A stretch of 64,000 nt of DNA from Kriegella aquimaris (GTDB taxonomy: Bacteria; Bacteroidota; Bacteroidia; Flavobacteriales; Flavobacteriaceae), in NCBI RefSeq assembly GCF_900103215.1, contig NZ_FNGV01000001.1, forward strand, positions 310,001 through 374,000. Direction: 5' to 3'. A model generated the notes under the pieces. That model searched no databases and had not been told where the DNA came from. It worked only from the letters and a program-made list of their open reading frames with translations. Position 1 is the stretch's first letter. Each line of letters starts with the position of its first letter. Below are positions 45,532 to 54,396 of this stretch, piece after piece. A program made the position numbers and the translations under genes.

Positions 45532-45951
45532 TTAAAATTTCTTCTGAAAGTGATAACCGATCGCCGTATAGCCCTGTTGTTCCCAAAATCGTTTTCCAGC
45601 TTCGTTGTCAACATAACAATTCAGTTCGGAAGCCTCACAACCAATATTTTTGGCATACTCAAAAATCCATTCCATCATTAATTTCCCAATGCCCTTTCCC
45701 TGATACTCTGGAATAATATAAACATTGTCGGGCTCAATATGCTTGCCCACATAATACTTGGTTAAAACCCACAATCCAGAAATACCGATCAACTTAAGTG
45801 AATCATATACCCCAACACACTGATAGCCTTGTAAAACCATTTGCGCCAAACGCTTTTCCAAAACCGTTTTTGACATCTTCGGATTTAAGCCTTGCAACAA
45901 TGGAATTATATCATTCAAAACTTCTTTTTCGATGAGTCTTATATCATACAT
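45532..45951 (-). CDS. GNAT-family acetyltransferase embedded in the his operon
   Basis: 139 residues, a compact single GNAT domain. The acetyl-CoA loop is YIIPEYQGKGIGKLMM (about 73-88); CYVDNEAGKRFWEQQGY (about 115-131) is the usual C-terminal motif. It is coupled on both sides: TAATG with hisG and only 5 bases before hisD. No acetylation step is known in histidine synthesis; it might modify a metabolite or protein when histidine is low, or be a passenger. Substrate unknown. Confidence 0.88.
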   Translation of the reverse strand: MYDIRLIEKEVLNDIIPLLQGLNPKMSKTVLEKRLAQMVLQGYQCVGVYDSLKLIGISGLWVLTKYYVGKHIEPDNVYIIPEYQGKGIGKLMMEWIFEYAKNIGCEASELNCYVDNEAGKRFWEQQGYTAIGYHFQKKF

Positions 45952-46808
45952 TACAAAACCATTTTCTCAATGGGACAAACCAATATACCCTCGGCCCCTG
46001 CCTGCTTCAACTCGCTGATGACCTCCCAAAATTTATCTTTATTGATTACCGTATGCACCGAACTCCACCCTTTTTGGGCCAATGGTAAAACTGTTGGACT
46101 TCGCATACCCGGTAATAAGGAAATTATAGTATCAAGTTTATCGTTCGGAGCATTCAATAAGACATATTTAGAACCTCTAGCCCTTAATACAGACTGAATA
46201 CGAAATTGCAATTTCGCCAATAACTCTTTTCTTTCTTCAGAAATTTTTGGAGAAACTGCCAACACAGCTTCACTAGTAAGCATTACTTCGACTTCTTTTA
46301 AGTTGTTTTTAAATAACGTGCTGCCACTTGAAACAATATCACAAATAGCATCGGCTAAACCAATATTTGGGGCAATCTCAACAGAACCACTGATAATATG
46401 TAAATCAGCGGTTACGCCTTTATCTTTCAGGTAATTAATTACAGTATTTGGGTATGAAGTAGCTATTCGCTTACCTTCAAAATCTTTTACAGAAGAATAT
46501 TTAAAAGATTTTGGCACCGCTAGGGAAACTTTGCATTTTGAAAAGCCAAGTTTTTCTGCAATTGAAATATCCTCTCCTTTTTCAATTAAAACATTCTCTC
46601 CAATAATGGCAATATCTACCACACCATCTCTTAGGTATTGAGGTATGTCTCCATTTCTAAGGTAGAAAACCTCCATTGGAAAGTTTCTTGAAGATGCCTT
46701 TAATTGGTCTTTTCCATTATCAATTGATATACCACAGTCTTTTAGTATCTGTAGCGAGTCTTCATTTAGTCTACCTGATTTCTGGATAGCAATTCTAATT
46801 TTTGTCAT
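45951..46808 (-). CDS. hisG: ATP phosphoribosyltransferase, long form
   Basis: 285 residues, the long form with a C-terminal regulatory domain (about 210-285) that binds histidine for feedback inhibition. RIAIQKSGRLNEDS opens the catalytic part; the PRPP-binding segment around DAICDIVSSGSTLFKNNL (about 155-172) is clear. It starts the pathway from ATP and PRPP. It is the first structural gene, 46 bases after a terminator hairpin preceded by a His-rich leader peptide. Confidence 0.96.
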   Translation of the reverse strand: MTKIRIAIQKSGRLNEDSLQILKDCGISIDNGKDQLKASSRNFPMEVFYLRNGDIPQYLRDGVVDIAIIGENVLIEKGEDISIAEKLGFSKCKVSLAVPKSFKYSSVKDFEGKRIATSYPNTVINYLKDKGVTADLHIISGSVEIAPNIGLADAICDIVSSGSTLFKNNLKEVEVMLTSEAVLAVSPKISEERKELLAKLQFRIQSVLRARGSKYVLLNAPNDKLDTIISLLPGMRSPTVLPLAQKGWSSVHTVINKDKFWEVISELKQAGAEGILVCPIEKMVL

Positions 46809-46853
46809 TTTCTTCTTGTGTTATGTTCAAGCCATCAAAAGAGCTCTAAAAGT

Positions 46854-46883
46854 AAAACCCGTTTGATTGCTCAAACGGGTTTT
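46854..46883 (-). terminator. Attenuator terminator upstream of hisG
   Basis: Perfect 13-bp stem (46871-46883 with 46854-46866) with a GCAA tetraloop, followed by ACTTTT on the minus strand. It lies between the leader peptide and hisG, so it would end transcription before the structural genes unless an alternative fold forms. Confidence 0.85.
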
Positions 46884-46921
46884 TAAATATGTTGTACTAC
46901 TACAATACATTCCTACCTCGC

Positions 46922-46966
46922 CTAAGCGTGAGTATGAATATGATGATGTGTAGTTCTGTTTTTCAT
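46922..46966 (-). CDS. hisL: His leader peptide (attenuator)
   Basis: 14 codons from ATG 46966: MKNRTTHHHIHTHA. Five of the 14 residues are histidine, three of them consecutive. With the downstream terminator and hisG this is the standard transcription-attenuation layout, in which ribosome stalling at His codons during histidine shortage lets the operon be read. The stalling and alternative pairing are inferred; the leader and hairpin are directly visible. Confidence 0.85.
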   Translation of the reverse strand: MKNRTTHHHIHTHA

Positions 46967-47022
46967 TATGCTGTAAAAGTAAAAGGTATTTTCCATTTCA
47001 CAAAACAAAAGTTTAAAATGAA

Positions 47023-47030
47023 ACAAAAAT
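47023..47030 (-). promoter_or_regulatory. Predicted -7 box for the his operon
   Basis: On the minus strand TATTTTTG fully matches TAnnTTTG, about 57 bases before the leader ATG. No good TTG at the expected -33 distance. Confidence 0.4.
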
Positions 47031-47045
47031 AATTAACTACGTGTT

Positions 47046-47858
47046 TTAGTTATTTCCTAAAATTAACGGAAGACCATCGCTACCACCTACAATTACCACC
47101 TTCGAATTTGGCGACTCTGCCAGCTTTAATGTAGCATCTATACCCTTATCCTTTAAGATTTGATCATTTAACGATGCACTTAAAATACGGTTGGCATCAG
47201 CTTTACCCTGAGCTTCAATAGTAACTTTCTCCGCTTCCTTTTTAGCCGTAACCAATCTAAATTCATATTCTAAAGATTCTTGCTCTTGCTTCAATTTTCT
47301 CTCGATTGCATCTTTAATCGTTGGCGGTAAGGTTACATCTCTAACAAGAATTTCATTCAATTGAATATATTGTCCTGACACTATTTTTTCAGTCTCATCA
47401 AAAATCTCTTGTTGAATAGCATCTCTCTTACTAGAATACAATTGTTCTGGCGTATAACGTCCAACTACTGAGCGGGCAGCTGATCTTATTGTTGGCAACA
47501 AAACCCTTTGTATATAATCTTGACCTTTTTCTTGATGCAATTTCCCTAAATCACTACGTATTGGTTCAAACCAAGCCGATGCTTCCAATTTGATATCCAA
47601 ACCATTACTAGATAACACATTCATTTGCTCAAGCACTTCTTGTTGTCTAACTTCATAAACAGTTACTCTATTCCATGGCGCTACGAGATGAAACCCTTCA
47701 CCCATTGGCGGCTCATCTGTTACTACACCTCCACCAAACGTTTTATATAAAACACCTGCCTGACCTGAATCTATGGTCACGGTAGATTTAGATAATAAAA
47801 TAAAAAGTATAATTATGCCTACCACTGTAGGTATAGCAATTTTTGGTAATTTGTCCAT
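47046..47858 (-). CDS. Prohibitin-family (SPFH) membrane protein
   Basis: 270 residues. One N-terminal membrane segment (about 8-26), then an SPFH/band-7 domain (about 30-190) with SGQAGVLYKTFGG, WNRVTVYEVRQQEVLEQM and RSVVGRYTPEQLYSSKRD, and a coiled C-terminal stretch with many alanines. These proteins form oligomeric rings on the membrane that scaffold or regulate proteases and lipid domains. It follows the VWA gene by 22 bases, suggesting co-transcription. Specific partner unknown. Confidence 0.9.
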   Translation of the reverse strand: MDKLPKIAIPTVVGIIILFILLSKSTVTIDSGQAGVLYKTFGGGVVTDEPPMGEGFHLVAPWNRVTVYEVRQQEVLEQMNVLSSNGLDIKLEASAWFEPIRSDLGKLHQEKGQDYIQRVLLPTIRSAARSVVGRYTPEQLYSSKRDAIQQEIFDETEKIVSGQYIQLNEILVRDVTLPPTIKDAIERKLKQEQESLEYEFRLVTAKKEAEKVTIEAQGKADANRILSASLNDQILKDKGIDATLKLAESPNSKVVIVGGSDGLPLILGNN

Positions 47859-47880
47859 ATATGTCTATTGTTTCTTGTTT

Positions 47881-49905
47881 TTAGATTAGTCCGTTATATT
47901 TTCGAATAATCCATTCCAAAGTCAAAGCAACCATTATTAGCGCCAATAAAATTCTGAAATCAATCAAAGATACAATATTTTCCTTGCCTTTTTGGGTGGG
48001 AACGAATCGGTTATCATGAAAGATATTTTGGATTAAGGAATCTATCTCAGCCGGATAGTACAACGCTCCCTGCGAATCTTTCGAGAGTTGGTTCAATTTC
48101 ATAAAGTTACTTGAAGAAAACTGCTTTTCCACATCAAAATTCAAAATGGTAAAACGCCCAGATTTTGATTGATTTTCACCTTCAACAGTTACTTTGAAAC
48201 TATAGGTACCTGCAGGGAGGCTACCAAGGTCAACCTCATAAAAGCCGCCCTTAAGCAATAATGGAAATTCACGTTCAATCTTATTCTCTTCATTCTTTAC
48301 GACTATCGAAATATCGACATTCGCATCAAAAATAAAGGCTTCATCAAAATAGGTGGCCGAAATTTTAACGTCGTTGCTGCCTTGATAAATTGAGTTGTAG
48401 TCGACATTCAATCGGCTTTTCGATTTTGAGGAAGACAAATACAGTATGAGCTTTCCGATAAAATCATCAAAATTTCTAAAATCCCGATTGTTTCGATAAC
48501 TCTGTACACGCCATTTCCAAAGGTTTTCTCCAAAAAGTAAAGCTTCTCGTCTATTTTCCCCATCTATAATCGATAATAGCGGACTAGCCATATCGATTCC
48601 TTTTATTTGCATATTTAAAAGGGTCGAATGCGAAACTTCTATGGTACTCGGACCTGCATTACTTTGAAGTGGAGGAAAATCTTCTAATGAAAAGTCGGAT
48701 ATATCAAATTTAGAAAAACCCTCGTTCTTGACCGGATATATTTCTTGTACCGGATAATTATCTTCAATATGATATCGTTTTTGTATCGCGTTCAAGAAAT
48801 TAAAATCAGTTTTGGTACCTGTAATAGTGATTACACCCGCATTCTTTTTTTCGATATAGTCATAAACCGATTTAAATGACGGAGTGGGTTGATAAAGGAT
48901 AAAGAGATCAATATTGTCTATCACCTTGGTTGTCTCGTTTGACTTCATAATGGAGACGGAACGTTGTTCATTTGACTCGATTGCCTTTTTCAGCGCCCCT
49001 ATATCAGGATGTAACACATCTGAAACAATCGCAATATTGGTTTTTTCGTCGATAACCTCCACAATAACATTTTTTGTATTGTTGGCTGTATTCCGTTCAT
49101 TTTCTAAAGGATTTATGGTCACCTGCACGTTCTTTATTCCAACAGAAACTGCATCTAAGAGCACATTGACCACCTTGCTGTCATTACCTTCGAAAAAGTT
49201 GATTGTTTCGCGATGTACATTTCTACCATTGACCGAAATATTCAACGAAGAACGATTACCCGGCCCATTGTAAGAAACGTGAACTTCAAGTGGAAACTTG
49301 TTTTTTAAAAAGGCGTATCGGTTCACATTTATTTGAGCGATGCCCAAATCTTCATATTTTGTGGTGTCGCCTACCACAATAGAATAGATAGGCACTTTGA
49401 GGTTCGTACCTAAAAACTCATAGTCTTTACCCAATGTCTGGTTGCCATCGGTTACGAGTACTGCCACTGTCTTCGAAGTAGCATAAATATCATCTATAGC
49501 GGAAAGAGCTTTACCAATATCGGTATTCGCTTCTCGAAATGACAAACTATCCATTTCGTTCAAATTGGAACCAAATTGATAATGCTGGAGATTGAATCTT
49601 TCCTTGATTTGAGAAGATGCATCAATTTCTTCTAAAATAGCTTCTATATCCTTTTTAAAAGGGCCTACGGAAGTTGAATTATCTGTAAGCAACACCAAAT
49701 TGACCTTTTCCAAAGTATAATCGAACTTTGAGAATTTAGGGTTAATAAGGAGCAAAAGCAGACCGAAAATCGCTATAAAACGTAAAAATGAGAGCAAAAG
49801 AGGTAATCTCCCTTTTCTTTTTTTTCGATAGTAGTATTGTAAAAATACTATGGCCAAGGCCGCTATGGCAGCTAAAAGAATCCACAATAAAGTTACAACC
49901 TGCAT
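47881..49905 (-). CDS. VWA-domain membrane protein (BatA-like organisation)
   Basis: 674 residues. Two N-terminal membrane segments (about 2-25 and 36-58), then a VWA-type domain from about 70 whose MIDAS start is LTDNSTS (DxSxS) and later VLVTDGNQTLG. A long beta-rich middle resembles CARDB-type modules (LEVHVSYNGPGNRSSLNISVNGR, about 210-280), and one membrane segment closes the protein (about 650-668). It is probably a periplasm-facing envelope protein. The adjacent prohibitin-like gene suggests a joint membrane complex; function unknown. Confidence 0.78.
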   Translation of the reverse strand: MQVVTLLWILLAAIAALAIVFLQYYYRKKRKGRLPLLLSFLRFIAIFGLLLLLINPKFSKFDYTLEKVNLVLLTDNSTSVGPFKKDIEAILEEIDASSQIKERFNLQHYQFGSNLNEMDSLSFREANTDIGKALSAIDDIYATSKTVAVLVTDGNQTLGKDYEFLGTNLKVPIYSIVVGDTTKYEDLGIAQINVNRYAFLKNKFPLEVHVSYNGPGNRSSLNISVNGRNVHRETINFFEGNDSKVVNVLLDAVSVGIKNVQVTINPLENERNTANNTKNVIVEVIDEKTNIAIVSDVLHPDIGALKKAIESNEQRSVSIMKSNETTKVIDNIDLFILYQPTPSFKSVYDYIEKKNAGVITITGTKTDFNFLNAIQKRYHIEDNYPVQEIYPVKNEGFSKFDISDFSLEDFPPLQSNAGPSTIEVSHSTLLNMQIKGIDMASPLLSIIDGENRREALLFGENLWKWRVQSYRNNRDFRNFDDFIGKLILYLSSSKSKSRLNVDYNSIYQGSNDVKISATYFDEAFIFDANVDISIVVKNEENKIEREFPLLLKGGFYEVDLGSLPAGTYSFKVTVEGENQSKSGRFTILNFDVEKQFSSSNFMKLNQLSKDSQGALYYPAEIDSLIQNIFHDNRFVPTQKGKENIVSLIDFRILLALIMVALTLEWIIRKYNGLI

Positions 49906-50104
49906 CCGCTAATTATCTCTCTTCTATAAATCTTCCTTCTTATTCTGCTTTCTAGACTTTTTTCCATTACATGCGATAAAACAAAATAAATTCACCAAAA
50001 TCTGCATATAATTCTAAAAATATAAGCTAATTATACCGCTTTGTATATGGCGTATTAAGCTTCTATTTTCTTCCCAAAGAATAACCTTTTGTAACACTTA
50101 AGCT
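49906..50104. other. Intergenic spacer
   Basis: About 200 AT-rich bases between fabG and the VWA gene. No hairpin with a T run or promoter of good quality was seen. Confidence 0.5.
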
Positions 50105-50851
50105 TTAGGTCAGCATACCGCCGTCAACATTTAAAACCTGACCTGTAACATAAGCGGACAGGTCGGATGCAAAGAAAAGACACGCATTAGCGATATCTTC
50201 AGGTGTGCCCCCTCTTTTCAAGGGAATAGCCTCTCGCCAACCTTGAACCGTTTTTTCATCTAATTTACCAGTCATTTCCGTTTCTATAAACCCAGGAGCA
50301 ATAGCATTACAACGGATGTTTCTAGAACCTAATTCAAGCGCTACCGATTTAGTAAAACCTATCATTCCGGCTTTTGACGCCGCATAGTTTGTCTGTCCGG
50401 CGTTTCCTTTGACACCGACGACACTACTCATATTGATAATAGAGCCTTTACGTTGCTTTAAAAAAGTTCGCTGAACGGCTTTCGTCATATTAAAAATTGA
50501 TTTAAGATTGATCTCGATTACGGTATCAAAATCTTCCTCAGACATACGCATCAGCAAATTGTCTTTTGTAATCCCGGCATTATTGATGAGCACATCGATT
50601 CCTCCAAAATCAGTCAAGATTTGGGCAACCAATTTTTCCGATTCAGAGAAGCTCGCGGCATTACTTTTATAAGCCTTTGCCTTAACCCCTTTTTTCGTCA
50701 AGTCCTTTTCCAATTCAAGGGCGGGTTTTTCACTTGAGCTATAGGTAAAAGCTACATTGGCGCCGTGGTCGGCAAATATTTCTGCTATACCTCTACCGAT
50801 TCCCCTACTTGCTCCTGTGATGATTACATTCTTACCTTCTAAAAGTTTCAT
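50105..50851 (-). CDS. fabG: 3-oxoacyl-[ACP] reductase FabG
   Basis: 248 residues, classical SDR. Cofactor motif GASRGIGRG (about 12-20), NNAG (about 89-92), catalytic serine in MSSVVG (about 142) and YAASK (about 154-158), with the GFIETEM substrate loop. It reduces 3-oxoacyl-ACP with NADPH in fatty-acid elongation. A predicted promoter sits just after the sucD terminator, so it is probably its own unit. Confidence 0.93.
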   Translation of the reverse strand: MKLLEGKNVIITGASRGIGRGIAEIFADHGANVAFTYSSSEKPALELEKDLTKKGVKAKAYKSNAASFSESEKLVAQILTDFGGIDVLINNAGITKDNLLMRMSEEDFDTVIEINLKSIFNMTKAVQRTFLKQRKGSIINMSSVVGVKGNAGQTNYAASKAGMIGFTKSVALELGSRNIRCNAIAPGFIETEMTGKLDEKTVQGWREAIPLKRGGTPEDIANACLFFASDLSAYVTGQVLNVDGGMLT

Positions 50852-50879
50852 TCTATTTGTGATTTGCTTAGTCGTTTAT

Positions 50880-50887
50880 CAAATATA
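50880..50887 (-). promoter_or_regulatory. Predicted -7 box for fabG
   Basis: Minus-strand TATATTTG fully matches TAnnTTTG, 29 bases before the fabG ATG and 25 bases after the sucD terminator. A clean TTG at -33 is missing. Confidence 0.4.
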
Positions 50888-50911
50888 AGTTTTGTTTCAC
50901 ATAAAGGCGAA

Positions 50912-50937
50912 AAAAAATCCCGCTATAGACGGGATTT
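50912..50937 (-). terminator. Rho-independent terminator of sucD
   Basis: 8-bp stem AAATCCCG/CGGGATTT (50930-50937 with 50915-50922) with a 7-base loop, followed by a run of T on the minus strand. Confidence 0.88.
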
Positions 50938-50981
50938 ATTCCTATAATATCTTTTCAGACATCGTATTTCTTAAAGGCGAA

Positions 50982-51854
50982 TCAACCCATTACTTCTTTA
51001 ACTTTCAAGCCTATTTCGGCCGGGGAATCCACAACATTGATTCCACATTCCCTCATTATACGTTTTTTCGCTTGAGCAGTATCATCACTACCACCAACAA
51101 TGGCACCTGCATGACCCATAGTTCTACCCGCTGGAGCGGTTTCTCCGGCAATGAATCCTACAATCGGTTTTTTACTACCGCTTTCTTTATACCATTTTGC
51201 AGCATCGGCTTCCAATTGACCTCCAATTTCACCAATCATTACCACACATTCTGTCTCAGGATCATTTATCAATAATTCTACCGCTTCTTTGGTCGTAGTT
51301 CCAATAATTGGATCACCACCAATACCGATTGCCGTAGTTATGCCTAGCCCTTGGCGCACCACTTGATCAGCAGCTTCGTAGGTAAGTGTGCCTGATTTTG
51401 AAACGATTCCCACATTTCCTTTTTTGAATACAAAGCCCGGCATAATACCAACCTTTGCCTCCCCAGGGGTTATAACACCAGGGCAATTGGGGCCTACCAA
51501 TCTGCAATCCCTATCTTTTATATAGGCAGCAGCCTTTACCATATCTGCTACAGGAATACCCTCTGTTATGGTAATAATCACTTTTATACCAGCATTCGCA
51601 GCTTCCATAATCGCATCTGCTGCAAAAGCGGGAGGTACAAATATAATTGAAGTATCGGCGCCAACTTTTTCTACAGCTTCCGCTACCGTATTAAATACAG
51701 GTCTGCCCAAATGTTCTTGTCCTCCTTTTCCAGGGGTTACACCACCAACAACATTGGTACCATATTCAATCATTTGTTCGGCATGAAAGGTACCTTCACT
51801 ACCTGTAAAACCTTGGACAATTATTTTGGAGTTTTTGTTGACTAGAACGCTCAT
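50982..51854 (-). CDS. sucD: Succinate-CoA ligase, alpha subunit
   Basis: 290 residues. CoA-binding Rossmann part at the N-terminus ([17 protein letters not shown]), [20 protein letters not shown] near 120, and the phospho-histidine in [10 protein letters not shown] (about 247). It works with SucB in the TCA cycle to form ATP or GTP from succinyl-CoA. sucB is not in the window. A promoter-like TTG/TATTTTTG lies upstream. Confidence 0.96.
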   Translation of the reverse strand: MSVLVNKNSKIIVQGFTGSEGTFHAEQMIEYGTNVVGGVTPGKGGQEHLGRPVFNTVAEAVEKVGADTSIIFVPPAFAADAIMEAANAGIKVIITITEGIPVADMVKAAAYIKDRDCRLVGPNCPGVITPGEAKVGIMPGFVFKKGNVGIVSKSGTLTYEAADQVVRQGLGITTAIGIGGDPIIGTTTKEAVELLINDPETECVVMIGEIGGQLEADAAKWYKESGSKKPIVGFIAGETAPAGRTMGHAGAIVGGSDDTAQAKKRIMRECGINVVDSPAEIGLKVKEVMG

Positions 51855-51881
51855 TTTATTTATTGTTTATTTATAACTGCA

Positions 51882-51915
51882 CAAAAATATAGGTTTGCCT
51901 TGAATTCCGAAGCAA
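51882..51915 (-). promoter_or_regulatory. Predicted promoter for sucD
   Basis: Minus-strand TTG (51915-51913), 23 bases, TATTTTTG (51889-51882). The -7 box is a full match; spacing is at the long end. The leader would be about 20 bases. Confidence 0.45.
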
Positions 51916-51927
51916 TCTTTGCCTAAT

Positions 51928-52860
51928 TTATTCATCCAATCTTTTTAAAATGAAAGGAATCTTCTTGATATATGCCAATTGCTTCAATTTTTCACGGGAT
52001 TCTTCTATCGGTGTCCCAAAATAACTCTTCCCTCCGGGTACTGATTTTGTGACGCCCGTTTGCCCCATGATAACGGCCTTTTTTCCTATGGTGATACCAC
52101 TATTAGTTCCCACTTGACCCCAGATGGTCACTTCATCTTCTATGATTACACAACCAGCAATACCAGTTTGCGATGCTATCAGACACTTTTCGCCAATAAC
52201 CGTATCATGGCCCACATGTACCTGATTGTCTAACTTGGTCCCTTTTTTTATCGTAGTGTCTCCTGTTACTCCTTTATCTATGGAACACAACGCTCCAATT
52301 TCAACATTATCCTCCAACACGACCCTACCCCCCGATTTCAATTTATCAAAACCCTCTGGCCTATTCTTATAATAGAAAGCATCGGAGCCCAATACCGAAC
52401 CCGAATGTATAATCACATTATCACCAATTACACAATTATCGTATATGGAAACATTGGAATGAATAAGGCAACCCCTACCAATTTTCACATTATTACCAAT
52501 AAATGTATTTGGCTGAATGACTGTATCTTCACCTATTGTAGCTGAAGCAGAAATTAAACTATTTGACCTCTCAAAAGGTTTGAAAAATTGGGTCAATACA
52601 TTAAAATCACGAAAGGGGTCGTCAGAAATTAGAAGTGCCTTTTTATCGGGGCAATCGACTTGTTTATTAATTAGAACTACGGTGGCCTTACTACGTAATG
52701 CCTTATCATAATACTTCGGATGATCGACAAAAACAATATCACCGGATTCTACCACATGAATTTCATTCATACCCAACACCGGAAAATCATCTTCACCTAC
52801 ATACTCGGAGCCAATAATCGTGGCTATTTGTTGTAACGTATGGGGATTTGGAAATTTCAT
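51928..52860 (-). CDS. LpxD-like acyltransferase, second copy
   Basis: 310 residues: an N-terminal LpxD-type domain (about 1-95, GDIVFVDHPKYYDKAL, FRDFNVLTQFF) and a left-handed beta-helix (about 98-270) with the catalytic-type histidine in VHVGHDTVIGEKCLIASQTGIAG. It is a paralogue of the longer LpxD at 55781-56815, so its acyl-acceptor role may differ from UDP-3-O-acylglucosamine. It is encoded between efp and sucD, a placement I recall as common in Flavobacteriaceae. Confidence 0.85.
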   Translation of the reverse strand: MKFPNPHTLQQIATIIGSEYVGEDDFPVLGMNEIHVVESGDIVFVDHPKYYDKALRSKATVVLINKQVDCPDKKALLISDDPFRDFNVLTQFFKPFERSNSLISASATIGEDTVIQPNTFIGNNVKIGRGCLIHSNVSIYDNCVIGDNVIIHSGSVLGSDAFYYKNRPEGFDKLKSGGRVVLEDNVEIGALCSIDKGVTGDTTIKKGTKLDNQVHVGHDTVIGEKCLIASQTGIAGCVIIEDEVTIWGQVGTNSGITIGKKAVIMGQTGVTKSVPGGKSYFGTPIEESREKLKQLAYIKKIPFILKRLDE

Positions 52861-52909
52861 AGCAAAGTCTGGGTTAGTAGTTCAGCATGGACAAATGACT
52901 AAAACAAAA

Positions 52910-53476
52910 CTATTCTTTGACCCGCTCCATATAATTTCCTTTATCGGTATCAATCTTTATTTTATCACCTTCATTGATAAAAAGCGGGACATTAACTTCC
53001 GCACCTGTTTCAACCTTGGCCGGTTTTGTTGCATTTGTGGCCGTATTGCCCTTAACACCAGGTTCGGTATATGTGACTTCTAAAACTACACTCGCAGGCA
53101 TGTCAACTGACAAAGGCATACTATCTTCGGTGTTGAATAATATGGTAACCACTTCCCCTTCTTTTAAAAGTTGCGGCGCATCCAATGAGCTTTCTTGCAA
53201 GGTAATTTGGTTATAATCATCGGTATTCATGAAATGGTAAGTGTCTCCTTCGGCATATAAAAATTGATATGAACGCGTTTCAACGCGGACATCTTCGATT
53301 TTATGCCCCGCTGAAAACGTATTGTCCAAAACCTTACCAGATGAAACACTTCTCAATTTTGTGCGCACAAAAGCAGGACCCTTTCCTGGTTTTACGTGTA
53401 GAAATTCGATAATTTTATAAATGTCGTTATTGTACCGAATGCACAATCCTTTTCTAATATCTGATGTTGATGCCAT
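52910..53476 (-). CDS. efp: Translation elongation factor P
   Basis: 188 residues, three beta-barrel domains. The KOW-like N-terminal loop HVKPGKGPAFVRTK carries the conserved lysine K32 (equivalent to E. coli K34) at the tip that contacts the P-site tRNA. It relieves ribosome stalling at polyproline. Whether the lysine is modified here cannot be told; no epmA-type gene is in the window. It lies between the two lpxD-type genes, separated by short gaps. Confidence 0.96.
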   Translation of the reverse strand: MASTSDIRKGLCIRYNNDIYKIIEFLHVKPGKGPAFVRTKLRSVSSGKVLDNTFSAGHKIEDVRVETRSYQFLYAEGDTYHFMNTDDYNQITLQESSLDAPQLLKEGEVVTILFNTEDSMPLSVDMPASVVLEVTYTEPGVKGNTATNATKPAKVETGAEVNVPLFINEGDKIKIDTDKGNYMERVKE

Positions 53477-53609
53477 ACTTAATTATTATTGCGTAAATAT
53501 TTTGATATTCAGTAATTTAAAGTAAAAAGAATTAAAAATTACACTCTAGATTCTTTATTATAAAACTACCACTGAAATTATTTATTTGTTCTGAATTCGA
53601 ATACTATAT

Positions 53610-54395
53610 CTAGCTGTTACTGAAATATCCTTTCATGATGCCGCGTTGTGAGTCGCGAATAAACTGTAAAATCTCATCCCGCTCAGGTGTCGCCTCCATC
53701 TCGGCCTCAATAATCTGAACGGCTTGCGTATTGTTATAGTTCTTTTGGTAAAGAATACGATAAATGTTCTGAATTTCACGAATCTTTTCCGATTTATACC
53801 CTCTACGGCGCAATCCCACTGAGTTAATACCCACATATGATAAGGGCTCACGGGCCGCTTTTACAAAAGGTGGAACATCTTTACGAACCAAAGACCCCCC
53901 GGTAACAAAGGCATGTTGCCCAATTGCAACGAATTGATGCACTGCAACAAGGCCTGCAAGAATAACATTGTCACCAATGGTAACATGACCCGCTAAGGTC
54001 GAATTGTTCGAAAAAATACAATTATTACCCACAATACAATCATGAGCTATATGACAATAGGCCATAATAAGACAATTCTTGCCTATGACCGTTTTATTTC
54101 TATCAGAAGTTCCTTTGTGTATTGTAGCACACTCCCTTATGGTCGTATTATTACCAATATTTACCGTAGTTTCTTCCCCATTGTATTTTAAATCTTGGGG
54201 TGGCGCGGAAATTACGGCCCCGGGAAAAATATTACAATTTTTCCCTATTCTGGCACCTTCCATAATAGTAACGTTCGAACCGATCCAGGTACCATCACCG
54301 ATAATAACATTATTATGAATGGTAGTAAAAGGCTCCACCACCACATTCTTCGCTATTTTTGCTCCTGGGTGTATGTAAGCAAGGGGTTGGTTCAT
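53610..54395 (-). CDS. lpxA: Acyl-[ACP]-UDP-N-acetylglucosamine O-acyltransferase
   Basis: 261 residues from ATG 54395, the family length; a longer frame adds 23 residues that overlap the lpxC/fabZ gene. Hexapeptide beta-helix over about 5-190, catalytic-type histidine in MAYCHIAHDCIVGNN (about 120-128) and the helical C-terminal domain. It performs the first step of lipid A synthesis. It follows lpxC/fabZ by a single base. Confidence 0.95.
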   Translation of the reverse strand: MNQPLAYIHPGAKIAKNVVVEPFTTIHNNVIIGDGTWIGSNVTIMEGARIGKNCNIFPGAVISAPPQDLKYNGEETTVNIGNNTTIRECATIHKGTSDRNKTVIGKNCLIMAYCHIAHDCIVGNNCIFSNNSTLAGHVTIGDNVILAGLVAVHQFVAIGQHAFVTGGSLVRKDVPPFVKAAREPLSYVGINSVGLRRRGYKSEKIREIQNIYRILYQKNYNNTQAVQIIEAEMEATPERDEILQFIRDSQRGIMKGYFSNS

Positions 54396-54396
54396 A

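Noticed and set aside
45527-45586. Longer hisD start adding 20 residues
   Set aside because: It would overlap the acetyltransferase coding end and lacks family similarity; ATG 45526 gives the usual length.
51909-51919. GAAGCAATCT upstream of sucD as a further copy of the dispersed repeat
   Set aside because: Only about ten bases match and no inverted partner arm is present.
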